From the NCBI GenBank assembly GCA_016748015.1, contig JAAOMT010000577.1:63881-127880 (forward strand): a stretch of DNA of 64,000 nt, given 5' to 3'. The translations under genes were made by a program, and so were the position numbers. Source of the DNA: Geosiphon pyriformis. Lineage: Eukaryota > Glomeromycota > Glomeromycetes > Archaeosporales > Geosiphonaceae. This document shows positions 47,164-58,511 of the stretch, piece after piece (position 1 is the stretch's first letter; each line of letters starts with the position of its first letter). A model generated the notes under the pieces. The model was given only the letters and a program-made list of their open reading frames with translations, was not told the origin of the DNA and ran no database searches.

Positions 47164-49665
47164 CATTGAGAAATAGCGGTTGTAGGGAGAATTTGTAAAA
47201 TAATTATAAAGAGATTTTAGCGATCGAATACTTTTGTTGTAAAAATAATTGACTAAAACGAAAAATTTTCAATAAATTCAACTTCCAATCCTCGAAAAAA
47301 CATTATCTGATAATCTAGCCAAAAAAATGATTGCAAATTTTATTTAGAATTAAATGAATTTTTTTTTAACCAGCGAATCCAGATGTATTTTAATCTTATT
47401 TTAAGCGTCATTTTTTTCTATGAGCTACAGATGTCTGCGTTATTTTATTGTTTTGAAAGTGTATTAGTATAAGCCTGGGCGATGATTAATGAAAAATCAA
47501 AAACTGATGGATTAATTGTTGAACGAGCTTTGCGATGTTTAAAATAAACGAATGCCAAGCCTATCAAAAATAAATTCATTCAAGGTTTGGCTGATGTTGA
47601 TTCTCACCATGGAGTTGGAAATTTTCTAGATTCAAAAAATGGAGAAGCAGCAAAAATAGTCTAGGTGGTGTTATACAAATAATTGGAACCTCGATTAAAA
47701 TCTTATTAAAGCTGAATTTCGAAATTGATCAACTACTCTTATCAGATTTCAAATTTAAAGGCTTTAAATAGCCTTTGTTTTAAGATTTGGCACCCATCGC
47801 TGACACCTGAATTCAAAAGACACTTTTTAATAGCTTTAAGATTTGATTTTTTGACATTCCACCCTTATATGAAGCAAAGATTTAATTTTTCTGAAATTGA
47901 TTTGAAGCGATAATTACCTTCATAAAGAAAGTATCAAAAGATTTGCTATAAATAGGATATATAATTTGATAGTTGGTTTTCCAGAGGCATTTAAATCGCG
48001 TATATGGCTCTGGGTTTTTTATTTTCTTACTACTTAATAGAAAAATTGAAAACTTTAATAAATACCATATTCATATCCTCATTAGAGAAATATAATATTA
48101 ATAAGCTTTGATCTCATATTTGGAATTATTTTCCAATAGTTAGATAAATTAAAAAGTTGCTACTAAATTTATCAATCTGGATTCGAAAAAAAACAAAAGA
48201 TCATTAGTCAATAATTGAACTTGAAATTAAATTGTGTTTTATTTCTTGGTTTTAAATTAAAATAGTTAGTAAATATCTAAATTTGCATACGATATGATTC
48301 ATTAATTCTCTTACCAGTAAACGTTGAACGGCAAAAAGATTTCAACAACACTTTAACGCGATTCCTTATTAGATTAACAAAAGAAAAAAGAAATTAAACA
48401 TTGATTATTTGGGCATTTGGTTATTCAAACAAAAATCAAACAGCAGGTTATTCCAATTTTACAATTGTTTTTATATGAGCCCAATAATTACCTCGCATCA
48501 GAGTACATAAATTCATAAAATAGGGAGGTTGGCGTTTTGATTTTTTAGTTTATTCAAGTATCAGTTTCTAAATTTAACGCTTTGTATATACCTGATGATT
48601 AAAATATAAAATTTTTAATAGATACACCTTATCTTAAAAAGTGTGATACAAGATATTTTAAAAGTTTCAGTATTAAAGAATTTTTAAATAATCTTAAATA
48701 ATATAGTTTGTTTATTATCTTTGCCAGAAAATTTTTTTCCTAAATTTGAAGATTATATTTTGGCTGAAATTTTATCTTATTACCCAAAGCTTAAAGTAAT
48801 TAAATTCCTATGCTGTCTGTAAAGCCAATTGAAATTTGAATTATAAAATGGATATGACATAACATTTGGCAAGTAAGCATATCATTTAGATTTTTGCTAA
48901 TTTAAAAAGTCCAAGTAAAATGGATCTTTATTGTTTTTTGAGTAATTCAAAATTTCTTTAAATATTCAGAACTTACTTTTTGATAAATTGAATTATAAAC
49001 ATATATCTCATTTTTGGGTATTCCCGTTTTCTCAAATCAAATGAAATCTGTCTAGGTATCTAGTTTAGCTCTTCCATCTGGTTAAAGTGGTAATATTTGA
49101 AAAAGGAATCACAAATTGAAAAATTCTCTATCACAATTTAGGATTTGACTTTTTCTTGAAACAGTATTCAAGTCTTAATATTGAAGGTAAAACAAAACAA
49201 AGCAATTTGAAATTTTGACAATACGAGGATAATATTTTTGCAAGTAAATTATTTTTAACATAAAAACAATACGAGTAAAACATTTATCTGTCAAATTTGT
49301 AATATTCTGTTCTAACTCCTTCACTGAACTAGTGTAATTAAGAGGATATTTTGTTTCATAAAAACCCGCAGGCAATGCATGTAAATTCATTTTTATCGAA
49401 AAATCGGCAAAGCAGCTCATTTATTCAGGCTTCATTACTTTCCATATACATCCAGAATTGCGGGTGGCGCATGATAACAATTTCCAGTTGAGGAGTATTT
49501 TAACTAAAAATCTCAATTAGCGAAAAGCTGGATTACTAGAAAATTACAAAGTCAAAGACAAAAGTTTTATTCTATTATCTATAAAATTGATGATGATACT
49601 AAAGATTGGAATTTAAGAAATCTTTTAAATATATAACTCCTTTTTTCCATAGTTGGATCTCAAAA
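47164..49665. other. intergenic, with a weak coding-like relic
   Basis: Mostly AT-rich. Around 47470-47670 on the plus strand fragments such as KFIQGLADVDSHHGVGNF look once-coding but are cut by stops, and I cannot assign them. Confidence 0.4.
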
Positions 49666-50859
49666 ATGACATTCTTCAGACATTGCTTTCACTTTGACTG
49701 TTCTGTTTCATTTAAAATTAGAGTCAAACGTTCTAAAAATACTAAAATTCAAAAAAACAATTTAAAAAAATCTCAAGTAGCACCCAAAATAACACCAAAA
49801 TTAACGAGAGAAATGCAATTCAGTGTATATTCTGGTGCCAAAAAAGTATTCCTAAAGATAAAAAATAGGATTGTTCCAGAATTTCATTTGACGATACCCT
49901 TGAATCACATATCAGCCCGAAATACTTGTTTTGCTCCTTACACATCTGCAAATAAAATTCCATTCACTGGTATATCGGAATTACAGAAAAAAATTTTAAC
50001 GGACCTAATGGTGTACTTCACAGACCTCACCTATATTACTGGAGAAGATGAAGACATAGCGAAACAAATAAAAACATGGATAATAAAACAACATGAAACC
50101 CACGAGAATATTTTCAATTTATTACATTCACAAAGAACAATCGCACCTTGTGCATCCCTACTTGGAATCTTTCATAAATTTGGAATTGGGACTATACCAG
50201 ATATAAACGCAGCTTTTGAAGCTTACCAAATTGCAGCAGATGGAGGTAGTTATGCTGGTCAATCACAAGTAGGATATTGTTATTACTATGGCCTTAGTGT
50301 TCAACAAAATGACGAGAAATGCCATGAATATTTTCAAAAGTCTGCCGCTGGAGGGGATATTCATGGCAAGATCAATTACGCATTTTGCTTTGCCGATGGT
50401 GTCGGGCGATCAGTTGATAAAGAAATGGCATTTAAAATGTATCGAGAGTTGGCTGATATTAATTCACCTCTCGTTTTAAGACCTTTAGCCGATTTTTATC
50501 GAAATGGGTGGTGCGTTGGAATAGATGAGAACTATGCCTTTGAACTTTACAAAAGATCAGCAGAGGGTGGAAATTGTTCTTCAAAAAATGATCTTGCTTT
50601 ATCTTATATTGCTGGTAGAGGATGTGTACCAGATTTTTGCAAGGCTTATTATTGGTTTCGTATGGCAACGGAAAATGGATTTGAATCTGGGACATTTAAT
50701 CTTGGATATTGCTATGAGAAAGGGTTTGGAGTGGTAAAAGACTTTCATGAAGCTATTCGAATGTATATCAGCAGTTTCAAAACTGTTCAACAAAGAAAAT
50801 CGCGTGAAAATTCTTTTACAGCTTTGAGAACTATATTTCGGATAGAACAGAGAGCATGA
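49666..50859 (+). CDS. Sel1-like-repeat protein, single exon, paralogue of the 58.5 kb gene
   Basis: 397 residues from ATG 49666 (MTFFRHCFHF). A basic 95-residue leader precedes the helical region, which contains CFAPYTSANKIPFTG and YITGEDEDIAKQIKTW, and ends at FHKFGIGT. About seven Sel1 units follow, more diverged than in other members (EYFQKSAAGGD, KMYRELADINS, ELYKRSAEGGN). The last unit reads KDFHEAIRMYISS. The leader motif C-F-x-P-Y-x-S-A-x-x-I-P-F-x-G and the ITGEDE core are shared only with the opposite-strand gene at 58.5-59.7 kb, marking them as a recent pair. No membrane segment. Intact. Confidence 0.86.
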   Translation: MTFFRHCFHFDCSVSFKIRVKRSKNTKIQKNNLKKSQVAPKITPKLTREMQFSVYSGAKKVFLKIKNRIVPEFHLTIPLNHISARNTCFAPYTSANKIPFTGISELQKKILTDLMVYFTDLTYITGEDEDIAKQIKTWIIKQHETHENIFNLLHSQRTIAPCASLLGIFHKFGIGTIPDINAAFEAYQIAADGGSYAGQSQVGYCYYYGLSVQQNDEKCHEYFQKSAAGGDIHGKINYAFCFADGVGRSVDKEMAFKMYRELADINSPLVLRPLADFYRNGWCVGIDENYAFELYKRSAEGGNCSSKNDLALSYIAGRGCVPDFCKAYYWFRMATENGFESGTFNLGYCYEKGFGVVKDFHEAIRMYISSFKTVQQRKSRENSFTALRTIFRIEQRA

Positions 50860-51396
50860 AAATTTAGCCCTTTTCTATAAGCTTTGACCCGGAGTATTCT
50901 GTATAACCCAATAGCTTAAAGAGGGTCTGGCGCATTATAAAAATGATTTTAGAACATGGTCTCTCCTATTTTGTGTGTTGGAGTTACGAAAAAAACAATC
51001 AGGGGTATCAGAATCCTGAATCTACGTTTATTATTCTTTTTAAAACCATCCTCAAAAAGAATTTAGCCTGGCCGAACTTTGAATGCAAACATTTTGGTTG
51101 AAATATCAGGTTAAGTATCAACATTCTCAAAAATAAGTTAAGTTTCTTTGTGCACTGATTAAATCTGATGAGAACATTAGAGTTCCACAATTTTACGGTT
51201 TTAAAAAAGGCTTTCTTTTACTTCATCGCAAAAATTCAGTTATTTTCGCTCAGTCTTGTCGTATAAATATGAAATGAATAAAAAAAGTTAAGGAAATTTT
51301 GAAAATTTTGATGTCTTATTTTCAAAATAACTTTTGGAACTCTCACCAAAAGATAGAAAAGGTATCCGTGATAACAGTAACCTTCAAACATCCAAT
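50860..51396. other. convergent 3' spacer
   Basis: Lies between two SLR genes whose 3' ends face each other. Nothing else seen. Confidence 0.5.
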
Positions 51397-52716
51397 TTAA
51401 AATCGTAAAAGATAGTAAGCACCATAATATTGAACGCGATAATGCTCACCACCAAAAAAAGCATTCAGGCCATCTAAAGCACTGAGATTTCCTAATTTCT
51501 CTGCTTTTCGATACAATTTAACGGCCTCGTGCAAATCGGCTTGTGTCCCACATCCATGATGATGACAATAAGCAACATTATACAGACCACTCGAATTTCC
51601 TCCATTAGCCGATTTTTTATACCAATAAAATCCCAAAAGAGGATTCCGAGAAATAGCAACCCCGTACTGATAGCAATATCCAACTTCATTTTGTGCATAG
51701 TAATTCCCACCATCAGCCGCTTTCTTATACCAATCAAATGATAACTGAGTATTTATCTTACAACCAATTCCATTTCGAAGGCAAAATCCCAAATTCGATT
51801 CACCATCATGATTTCCCTGGTTGGCTGATATTTCATACCAATAAAAAGCTTTTGCTTCATCTTTCTCAACCCCTTTGCCCGATTGGTAGAGTCTTCCAAG
51901 TTGAATTTGTGATTCTGCATTTCTCTTCAAGGCGGCCTTATGAAACCATTCAAAGGCTTTTTGATCATCTTTAGGCACACCGATTCCTTTCAGGTAACTA
52001 TATCCCACGTTAAACATTCCATACTCGTTTTCGTGTTCTGCTGATTGCATATACCAATAAAAAGCCTTTACATAATCTTGTTTTATTCCAACTTGATCTC
52101 GATAACATGTGCCAAGATTACACGCACCTCCACTATCCCCTCCTTCAGCCGATTTCAAATACGATTGAAAAGCTTTTGTTTCGTCTTTTTTTGTTCCTAT
52201 TCCATTTTCATAGCAATATCCCAACCACCCTAGACCACCAGCATACCCTGCATCAGCCGATTTCTTGAACCAATAGAATGCCAACTCATAATCTTGTTCA
52301 GTGCCCATTGCGTCGTGATAACACCATCCAACTTGGTTAGCTGCCAATGAATCTTGCTGCGCATCCGCGGCAATATGATACCAGAAAAACATTTCCCGTT
52401 TGTTGATTTCGGTGCCGACTCCCCAACAGTATAAAAATGCTAGGAATGACGTATAACCAGGTCGAAATCGTTTGCTATATGTTTTTTCAAAAATTTGTTC
52501 GGCTTTATAATGCTGTGAATTTATACGAGCTTTAATTTCCTTAATTATAGTTTCATCGTCATCATAATGTTTATTTCCTGCGTTAAAGATGTTTAGTAAG
52601 TCGTCTACCGCCTCTGTTACGATTTGATCTTGCGTCTTGACATCGAGAACATGTTCAAATTCCTCCATCTCAACTTCCTGTATCGTCATTTCTGGGAATT
52701 TCTCTTGAGAATTCAT
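51397..52716 (-). CDS. Sel1-like-repeat protein with nine units, single exon
   Basis: 439 residues from ATG 52716 (MNSQEKF). It has the longest uninterrupted repeat array in the window. The N-terminal helical region is acidic (EVEMEEFEHVLDVKTQ) and ends at FLYCWGVGT. Nine units follow with near-perfect 36-residue spacing, for example FYWFKKSADAGYAGG, FEWFHKAALKRNAES and FDWYKKAADGGNYYAQ. The closing unit reads ADLHEAVKLYRKAEK. Nine helix pairs should make more than half of a superhelical turn with an inner concave surface. The frame remains open a little upstream of the chosen ATG without another methionine, so an upstream exon cannot be ruled out. Confidence 0.87.
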   Translation of the reverse strand: MNSQEKFPEMTIQEVEMEEFEHVLDVKTQDQIVTEAVDDLLNIFNAGNKHYDDDETIIKEIKARINSQHYKAEQIFEKTYSKRFRPGYTSFLAFLYCWGVGTEINKREMFFWYHIAADAQQDSLAANQVGWCYHDAMGTEQDYELAFYWFKKSADAGYAGGLGWLGYCYENGIGTKKDETKAFQSYLKSAEGGDSGGACNLGTCYRDQVGIKQDYVKAFYWYMQSAEHENEYGMFNVGYSYLKGIGVPKDDQKAFEWFHKAALKRNAESQIQLGRLYQSGKGVEKDEAKAFYWYEISANQGNHDGESNLGFCLRNGIGCKINTQLSFDWYKKAADGGNYYAQNEVGYCYQYGVAISRNPLLGFYWYKKSANGGNSSGLYNVAYCHHHGCGTQADLHEAVKLYRKAEKLGNLSALDGLNAFFGGEHYRVQYYGAYYLLRF

Positions 52717-53296
52717 TCTTAATTTTGAGACCGTTTGCGTCTTCAACTTTACTTCCTCAATTGTTTGTCTTCTGGCTATGAAAATTTAAATTTTGATCAA
52801 AAAGAGGCGAAATTAATGAAAAATAAAAAAATGCAAAAAGTTTTTTGACAAGGATTGAATATTATCAAAGAATACGCCAATTTTGGTTAAGTATAACGCA
52901 TTAAATTAAAGTGATACATGAAATTCGAACACAGCTCTACAAATTAACAATCCCTGCGCCTCAATGAAATTGTGTGTCATAATGTTTTGGGTTCACAAAT
53001 GAGATTTTTATACTTATTGATTATAGGATGTAAATGTAAATGTAAACATTGAGGCATAGCAATTCACCCATTGGCTGTAACAAGTTAGCAATTTTTCCAT
53101 TTGAGGAAATTCTTTTTCCGAATTGAGTGAAAATCACCATGTATTAACTATTAACAATTACAAAAATTGTATCCCTGATCGAATTTGACTACAGCCAGGA
53201 GTTTGAAAATCTGATTCGAAATACAAATGATTGAAGGTTTCTAATCTTAAATATTAATTCTATTTTACGCAGAAATTTTCTAAAAAAAGGACCGTA
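52717..53296. other. intergenic, nothing recognised
   Basis: Spacer between two minus-strand SLR genes; holds the promoter of one and the 3' end of the other. Confidence 0.5.
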
Positions 53297-54325
53297 TCAG
53301 GCTGATGTGAAAATGGAGGCTATTACTTTTGGGGCTGTTTCATTTCCTACTTGAATTGATTTTCGATACCAGCGAATCGCCTCATGAATATCTTGAACCT
53401 TACCCCATCCATACCGGCAGCAATTTGCATAATTGTATAGACCGGAAATATCTTTTGATTCTGCAGATCTTTGAAACCAATGACGCGCTTTTAAAGGTTC
53501 TTTTTTAGTCCCGATTCCTGAAGAATGAAAGTTTTTAATGAGAGCTCCGAGCTAGCGAAACTTTTTTTCTGGTAAAAAAATTTTTTGCTTAAATTTACCC
53601 TCATGATAGCAATAACCGACTAAATTTTTCCCCGTAGGATTTCCCCCATTCGCGGCTTGTTGATGCCAATATAAAGCTTTCATGGGATTACGAGTTGTAC
53701 CAATCTCATCACGATAGCAATCACCAAGATATAATTGTGCAAAAACGTCCCCGGCGAGAGCAGATTTTTCATACCAGAAGAAAGCTTTTTTCACATCCTG
53801 TTCAGTTCCCAGTCCTAGATTCCAAGATTTGGGGTAATTGGAGGTTAGGTTTATACGGGAATATAAAAGAGTGACAATTTAAAACTTGCCTGTTTGATAA
53901 AAGTACCCAAGATTGCATTGTCCTCTGGCACAACCACCTTCCGCTGATTTCTTATACCATTCAAGAGCTTTCATCACGTCTTTCTCGCATCCTAATTGAG
54001 CATAATAGCACCAGCCAACTTGATTCTGAGCAAACGGATCATCTAAATCGACGGCAGCAGATTGATATAAAGTCAACGCGTGTGAATAAGAAATTTTGGT
54101 GCCGATTCCGTAAAAGTAGAAAGAGGCAAGTAGAGATTTATATGCACAGTTATAAGGCTCGTATTCAATCAGCAATTCGAAGGCTTCTTTAGGAGATAGA
54201 TTATTGCGCTCAAGATATTTTTTGATCGCTTCTTGTACTTTTTCGTCGTTTTCAGCGTTTATGATGCAGGTATTGAAAATATAAAGAATAGCTGGCAGAG
54301 GTTTCATTGATATTGGTGTAGACAT
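53297..54325 (-). CDS. Sel1-like-repeat protein, three exons, GC-AG intron
   Basis: Exons 54325-53890, 53814-53599 and 53517-53297 give 290 residues. The N-terminal region (residues 1-72) contains AENDEKVQEAIKKYLERN and ends at FYFYGIGT. The first intron starts with GCAAGT, not GT, and ends in CTAG; no usable GT donor is nearby. The second is GTAAAT to CTTCAG. Both cut a unit at the same place, in phase 1 inside the Gly before I/L-G-T (YQTG-LGT and YHEG-IGT), so the middle exon is 216 nt, exactly two 36-residue units. The terminal unit reads QDIHEAIRWYRKS. All junctions restore the repeat consensus, which is good evidence for the model. Confidence 0.85.
53815..53889 (-). other. GC-AG intron
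   Basis: A 75-nt intron with the donor ACAG/GCAAGT and acceptor AATCTAG. Removing it joins YFYQTG to LGTEQDVKKAF and restores the Sel1 unit. GC donors normally need an otherwise strong consensus, as found here. Confidence 0.75.
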
Positions 54326-56159
54326 TATGATGAGATTTTGGTTAGTCGAAAAATTATTGGAAACTTTTAATAAATTGAAAAATGACGAAACTTATTGAGG
54401 GGAAGGGATATGAGTACTAGATTTCTTTCAACTTATAAGCACCTTCGTCTGCACGTGAAAGGCCACGTTGAAAAAAACTCTGATTGATTTTTCTTTGTAT
54501 TCTGACCCGTATCTCTTAAAAAATCATATATCTTATGCTTCATCTCGGGGGATTCGATTATTCTGGTAACAACGAAACTCTATTGTCTGTTTGGAAACAA
54601 ATATAAGACGGTTTTTGAACATTTAGAACAAATTAAATTCCAAGTTTGTTCGTGATCGGCCTGCATCGAGGTCCAAGCAAATTGCTGTGATCTGTGACAC
54701 AGCGTAAGGAGATCAGGCCATCCATTGAAGGTTCGCGATGATTGGAGCATAGATGAGTCGCGAACTGCAAGAAGTTTGCATTATCAGATAAATTGAGAAA
54801 TGGCTATTCAATTTCGGTTTGCCAAAGTTGGCAGAATCCGACGTGATGTTCCTGATAACCATATCAAAAAGAAAAAAGTGTGGTTTTTAGATTTGGCTAT
54901 CGTGAATGGTGAAATTTTCAGTGAAAGCAAACAATCTCAAGTATGAACAAAAGGTATCTTCAGCTGCCAAGGTATTAGTCCATGTTTGTGATTGTATTAT
55001 GGGTTAGCAAAAGTGTGAATTTCAATTTACAATAAGATCTTTAAATTTCAAAGGACAACTAGAAAATATGGCTGTGTTGCCAGTATTAGAATCTGTCAAT
55101 TTTTTCGCTAACAATGTGACTCCAATAATAAGAATCCCAAAGTCACATTTGCATATAGTTTTCTAGAATTTTTTTTGGATCGGGTTACTAAAAATATCTG
55201 ATTTCTAAACAGAAAACATTTGTGGAATCTTTGAAAAATTTAATCATATTTTACAATTAGCAAATAAGTTATTCTTTTTTCAGCCAAACTTTAATTAAAT
55301 TTAAGTTTCATTGTAAAACCTTATTTTAAGTCAAGTCATATTATTGGACGTTTATTAAAAATTTTCCTAGAAAAATTACCCCTTATATGCCTTTGGTTAG
55401 ATACCAAAAAACCATGCAACTATTTTAGTTTCTAAAAAAAATTTTTGATGGGGCTTAGATTTTGACGTTAAGTCAATTATTGATAGTGAGTTTTTGCCAT
55501 GCATTTCGTAAAAAGACAATTATTTTAACACAAGAATAATTTTTTAGCTTGGTGGGTTCCCATTTTTCTTTTGATCGAACAATTTGCAATTAAAAGAACG
55601 GTTACGTCAGAATAACGCCATAATCAAATAACCTTTGTAAATAGAGAATAGTGAGATAATAAAACAAATGAAAGTATTTGAACATATGGAATATTTGTTT
55701 TTTTTTGGTAGAAAAAATTAGAATGATTTCTCTGAAATTTTTCTGAATTTCTCCCAGAGGCTTTTATCTTCGGAACATCAATACACGAAGGACATAAACT
55801 GCGTGCAAGAATCATTGAAAGTAAACATCAGTTTTAAATCGAACGGTTTTTATATAGTGAAATTGAGCCCAAAATATCCAGACCTCAATTTTCTTGAGGA
55901 TCAGCTTAAATTCTCTAATTCGGCTGATTGTTACAATATAAGAAAATAGAACGCCTGAGCTGCCTTTGGATTTTGATAAGTTTAAATGACCGTATCAACA
56001 TTGCAATCTTGAACCATACTATTCCTGAGGTATCACTTTTCTATTAGATTCTGCATCCTGGATTTCAAAAGAGGCTCTTGTTTTCAAATCCTATATTCAG
56101 CAAATCTTTTAGATAATAATTTGTAGTCCACACTAAGCACTAGCTAAGACTACTATTTC
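54326..56159. other. intergenic with two unassigned coding-like pieces
   Basis: On the minus strand near 54600-54430 an open piece contains EMKHKIYDFLRDTGQNTK, and on the plus strand a 49-codon frame starts near 54800 (MAIQFRFAKVGRIRRD). Neither matches a family I know. The rest is AT-rich. Confidence 0.35.
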
Positions 56160-57718
56160 CTACATGAGCTCAAGTAATGTCCCAAGAGTATCTCCTGAGC
56201 GTTATTTTCATCTCTGAGCATTATTCTAGCCCATAATTCCGAGTTGTACACTTTAATGCTTTTTGTTATCACACCAGCCACAAGTTTTGGATGTATAAGC
56301 CATATTTTGGATGACAACAAGGGCTCCTAACTCAGGGCGTTGTCTATCAGATGTTGACGGGAAACGGTAATGCGTCCATAACATTTTGCGGAGTCTTTCT
56401 TGTCTTATGATTCATTATGTCTAACATTTCAAATGAAATGAAGAAGATTGTGTCAAACTCACGCGTGAAGAATATGACCACCTTTCTGTGGATTTTACTC
56501 TGCAGACGCACAATCCCTCGTAGTATGTGCGACTGTTTTGTTGAGTCGACAGGAGCTGCTTTGAAGTAGAGAAAGCCAGTCTGAAAGGAGGTTATCCATA
56601 TATTTTTGTGCAGGCAAACAATTCATCCGATGCACTAAAGCCTATCTTATCCACACCTTCAGATAAAAACTCTCAACTGAAACGTGTGCGAAACACCAGA
56701 ATAGAGACTGGATAGATGGAGTTTTCCGCCCGGGTTTTGCGGACTTGTTATTGTGTCTCATAGACCAAGGAATGTTGTTTTGTCGAGAATAGGCAAGTTT
56801 ACCGTCAGATTTAATCTTGCGCGACCGCCTATTCTTTTTACAAAAAAGGTAATTAAAAATTTAGTCATAGAAATTTTTTTCAAGAAACTAAAATTTTTCC
56901 TTGTCTCGACATGCATAAGCATGCAACCTCAAGAATATGCCCAGACGGATAACCAAAAAATAATTTAAAAAGAGGACATTTTTGTTGAACTGTTATAGAA
57001 TTGGCCATTTCTTTGCTATGATATCATTTTGCTTCTTTAACAATATAATTCTTTGTGTTCCATCCACTACAGTATTAAAGGCAAATCTTGCGAAGTCCAC
57101 CCGCCGCCTCAAGAGGTGCTTCTGGAACACCTTGAGCACCAATGTGTGGCTGAGAGCGTCATCGCTTTTTACATCATGCAATTTTGTTTGTTCTAATTTT
57201 CTCTTTTGTAGTTAGCTGCTTGTCGTCCTTTCATTCTGTAGATGAAGACAGTGTTGATGACAAAATATCTGCTTTCTTCGAGCAAGAGGATGCGACGTTG
57301 ATACAATCTATTCAAAAAATACACATTACTTCGTGAACCATTAAGACCAGCATATTAATTATACATAAAGTTACATCTATATGCTTAGAAAAAATTCCGT
57401 TTTCTTGGCTAGCTTCTTAGAAAGCTTGTGCTCATCGAAGGTTTTATGGTCGAAGAGAACCACGAGTTTTGCAGAAGAGAGGGAGAAGATGTTGAGCAGT
57501 TATAACTTCTAAGATAATCGCGCGACTTGCTCCTTCCCATAAGGCCTCAAGTCTTGTTGGAAGTTGACACCCCGAGTGGATATTGCTAAGCCGCTTTTGT
57601 CACCAGAGATTCTCTTTTTGCTTGGCCACAGAGTCACAGAAGTAACCTTTCTTAATAGCGGGGGCAGTGATAATGGCTGGATTTGGAAGTTGGAGAAAAA
57701 GGTGATATCTATTGTCAC
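56160..57718 (-). mobile_element. Fanzor (eukaryotic TnpB-like) relic 4
   Basis: Minus strand. The N-terminal part near 57718-57510 aligns with relic 1 (ITFF, then PPLLRKVTSVTLWPSKKR). At 57490-57430 comes the KLVVLFDHKTFDEH block shared with relics 2 and 3. At 57180-57040 is DFARFAFNTVVDGTQR, matching relic 1. Near 56800-56700 are KIKSDGKLAYSRQNN and SIQSL-like codons at the eroded RuvC-I. At 56460-56400 FEMLDIMNHKTRKT keeps the RuvC-II Glu. At 56240-56190 IMLRDENNAQEI is the weakened final motif. This is the most decayed of the four copies. It sits between two SLR genes. Confidence 0.68.
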
Positions 57719-58511
57719 GATTTAAGTATAATTATTATTCTGATCCCAGTAAAAATATTTTGACTAACCTATAATAAAATTCAATTATTCTTATCCCAGT
57801 TCATTTTGTTGTTGATCCAATGTTAAAGTTTAAAAAAAACACTGTAAATAATGAGATTCATAATTTAACAGAATGGAAACACCTCTGGTATATATTTGAT
57901 ATTTAAAATTGTATTTAAAACTTTGGATATTAAGGTGGACAATGTATAAATCTTAATTTTAAGTGACCAGTTATTTCTTATCATTGAGATATTTTCGAAT
58001 CAATGTTTTGATTACAAAAATAAAAAAGATAAAGGATTTGAAAGAAAAGGCCTGTTCTTGTTATTGAATTGCTTTTCTTCATCCCAAAAATTGAAAGGTG
58101 TTAAGCCAAAGTTTTGATCGAATATTTATATCAAATACGGGCTTTTTAACTTGTACACTGAATAAATTTTTTTGAAACCAGTACCTTTATTATTATTATA
58201 ACTATTTATTATTAAATAAATAAGAAAAAATTATTAGTTGAAGGAATTGGCATTATATTTCTGTTGGCGAAGGTTTGTTTTGCAGAATTTGCTATTTCTA
58301 AAGAAGCTTTAGAATTCGTATTGATAATTAAAAATTTCAGCAAATATCAGATGGGAGTTGGAATCAATTTTTTCGGTAATGACCAAGTTTCCCCAAATTT
58401 CAAAATCGAACTACTGGAAATTGTGTGGGACTCAAATAAAATGAAGATATATCAAAAATTTTTTGATAATTATAGACTTGGAAAGCCATTTCTTTTGTTC
58501 TAACATTAAAA
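57719..58511. other. intergenic, one open piece without ATG
   Basis: At 58220-58503 a plus-strand frame is open (contains QMGVGINFFGNDQVSPNF) but has no ATG near its beginning. It could be an exon of an unrecognised gene or chance. Confidence 0.35.
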
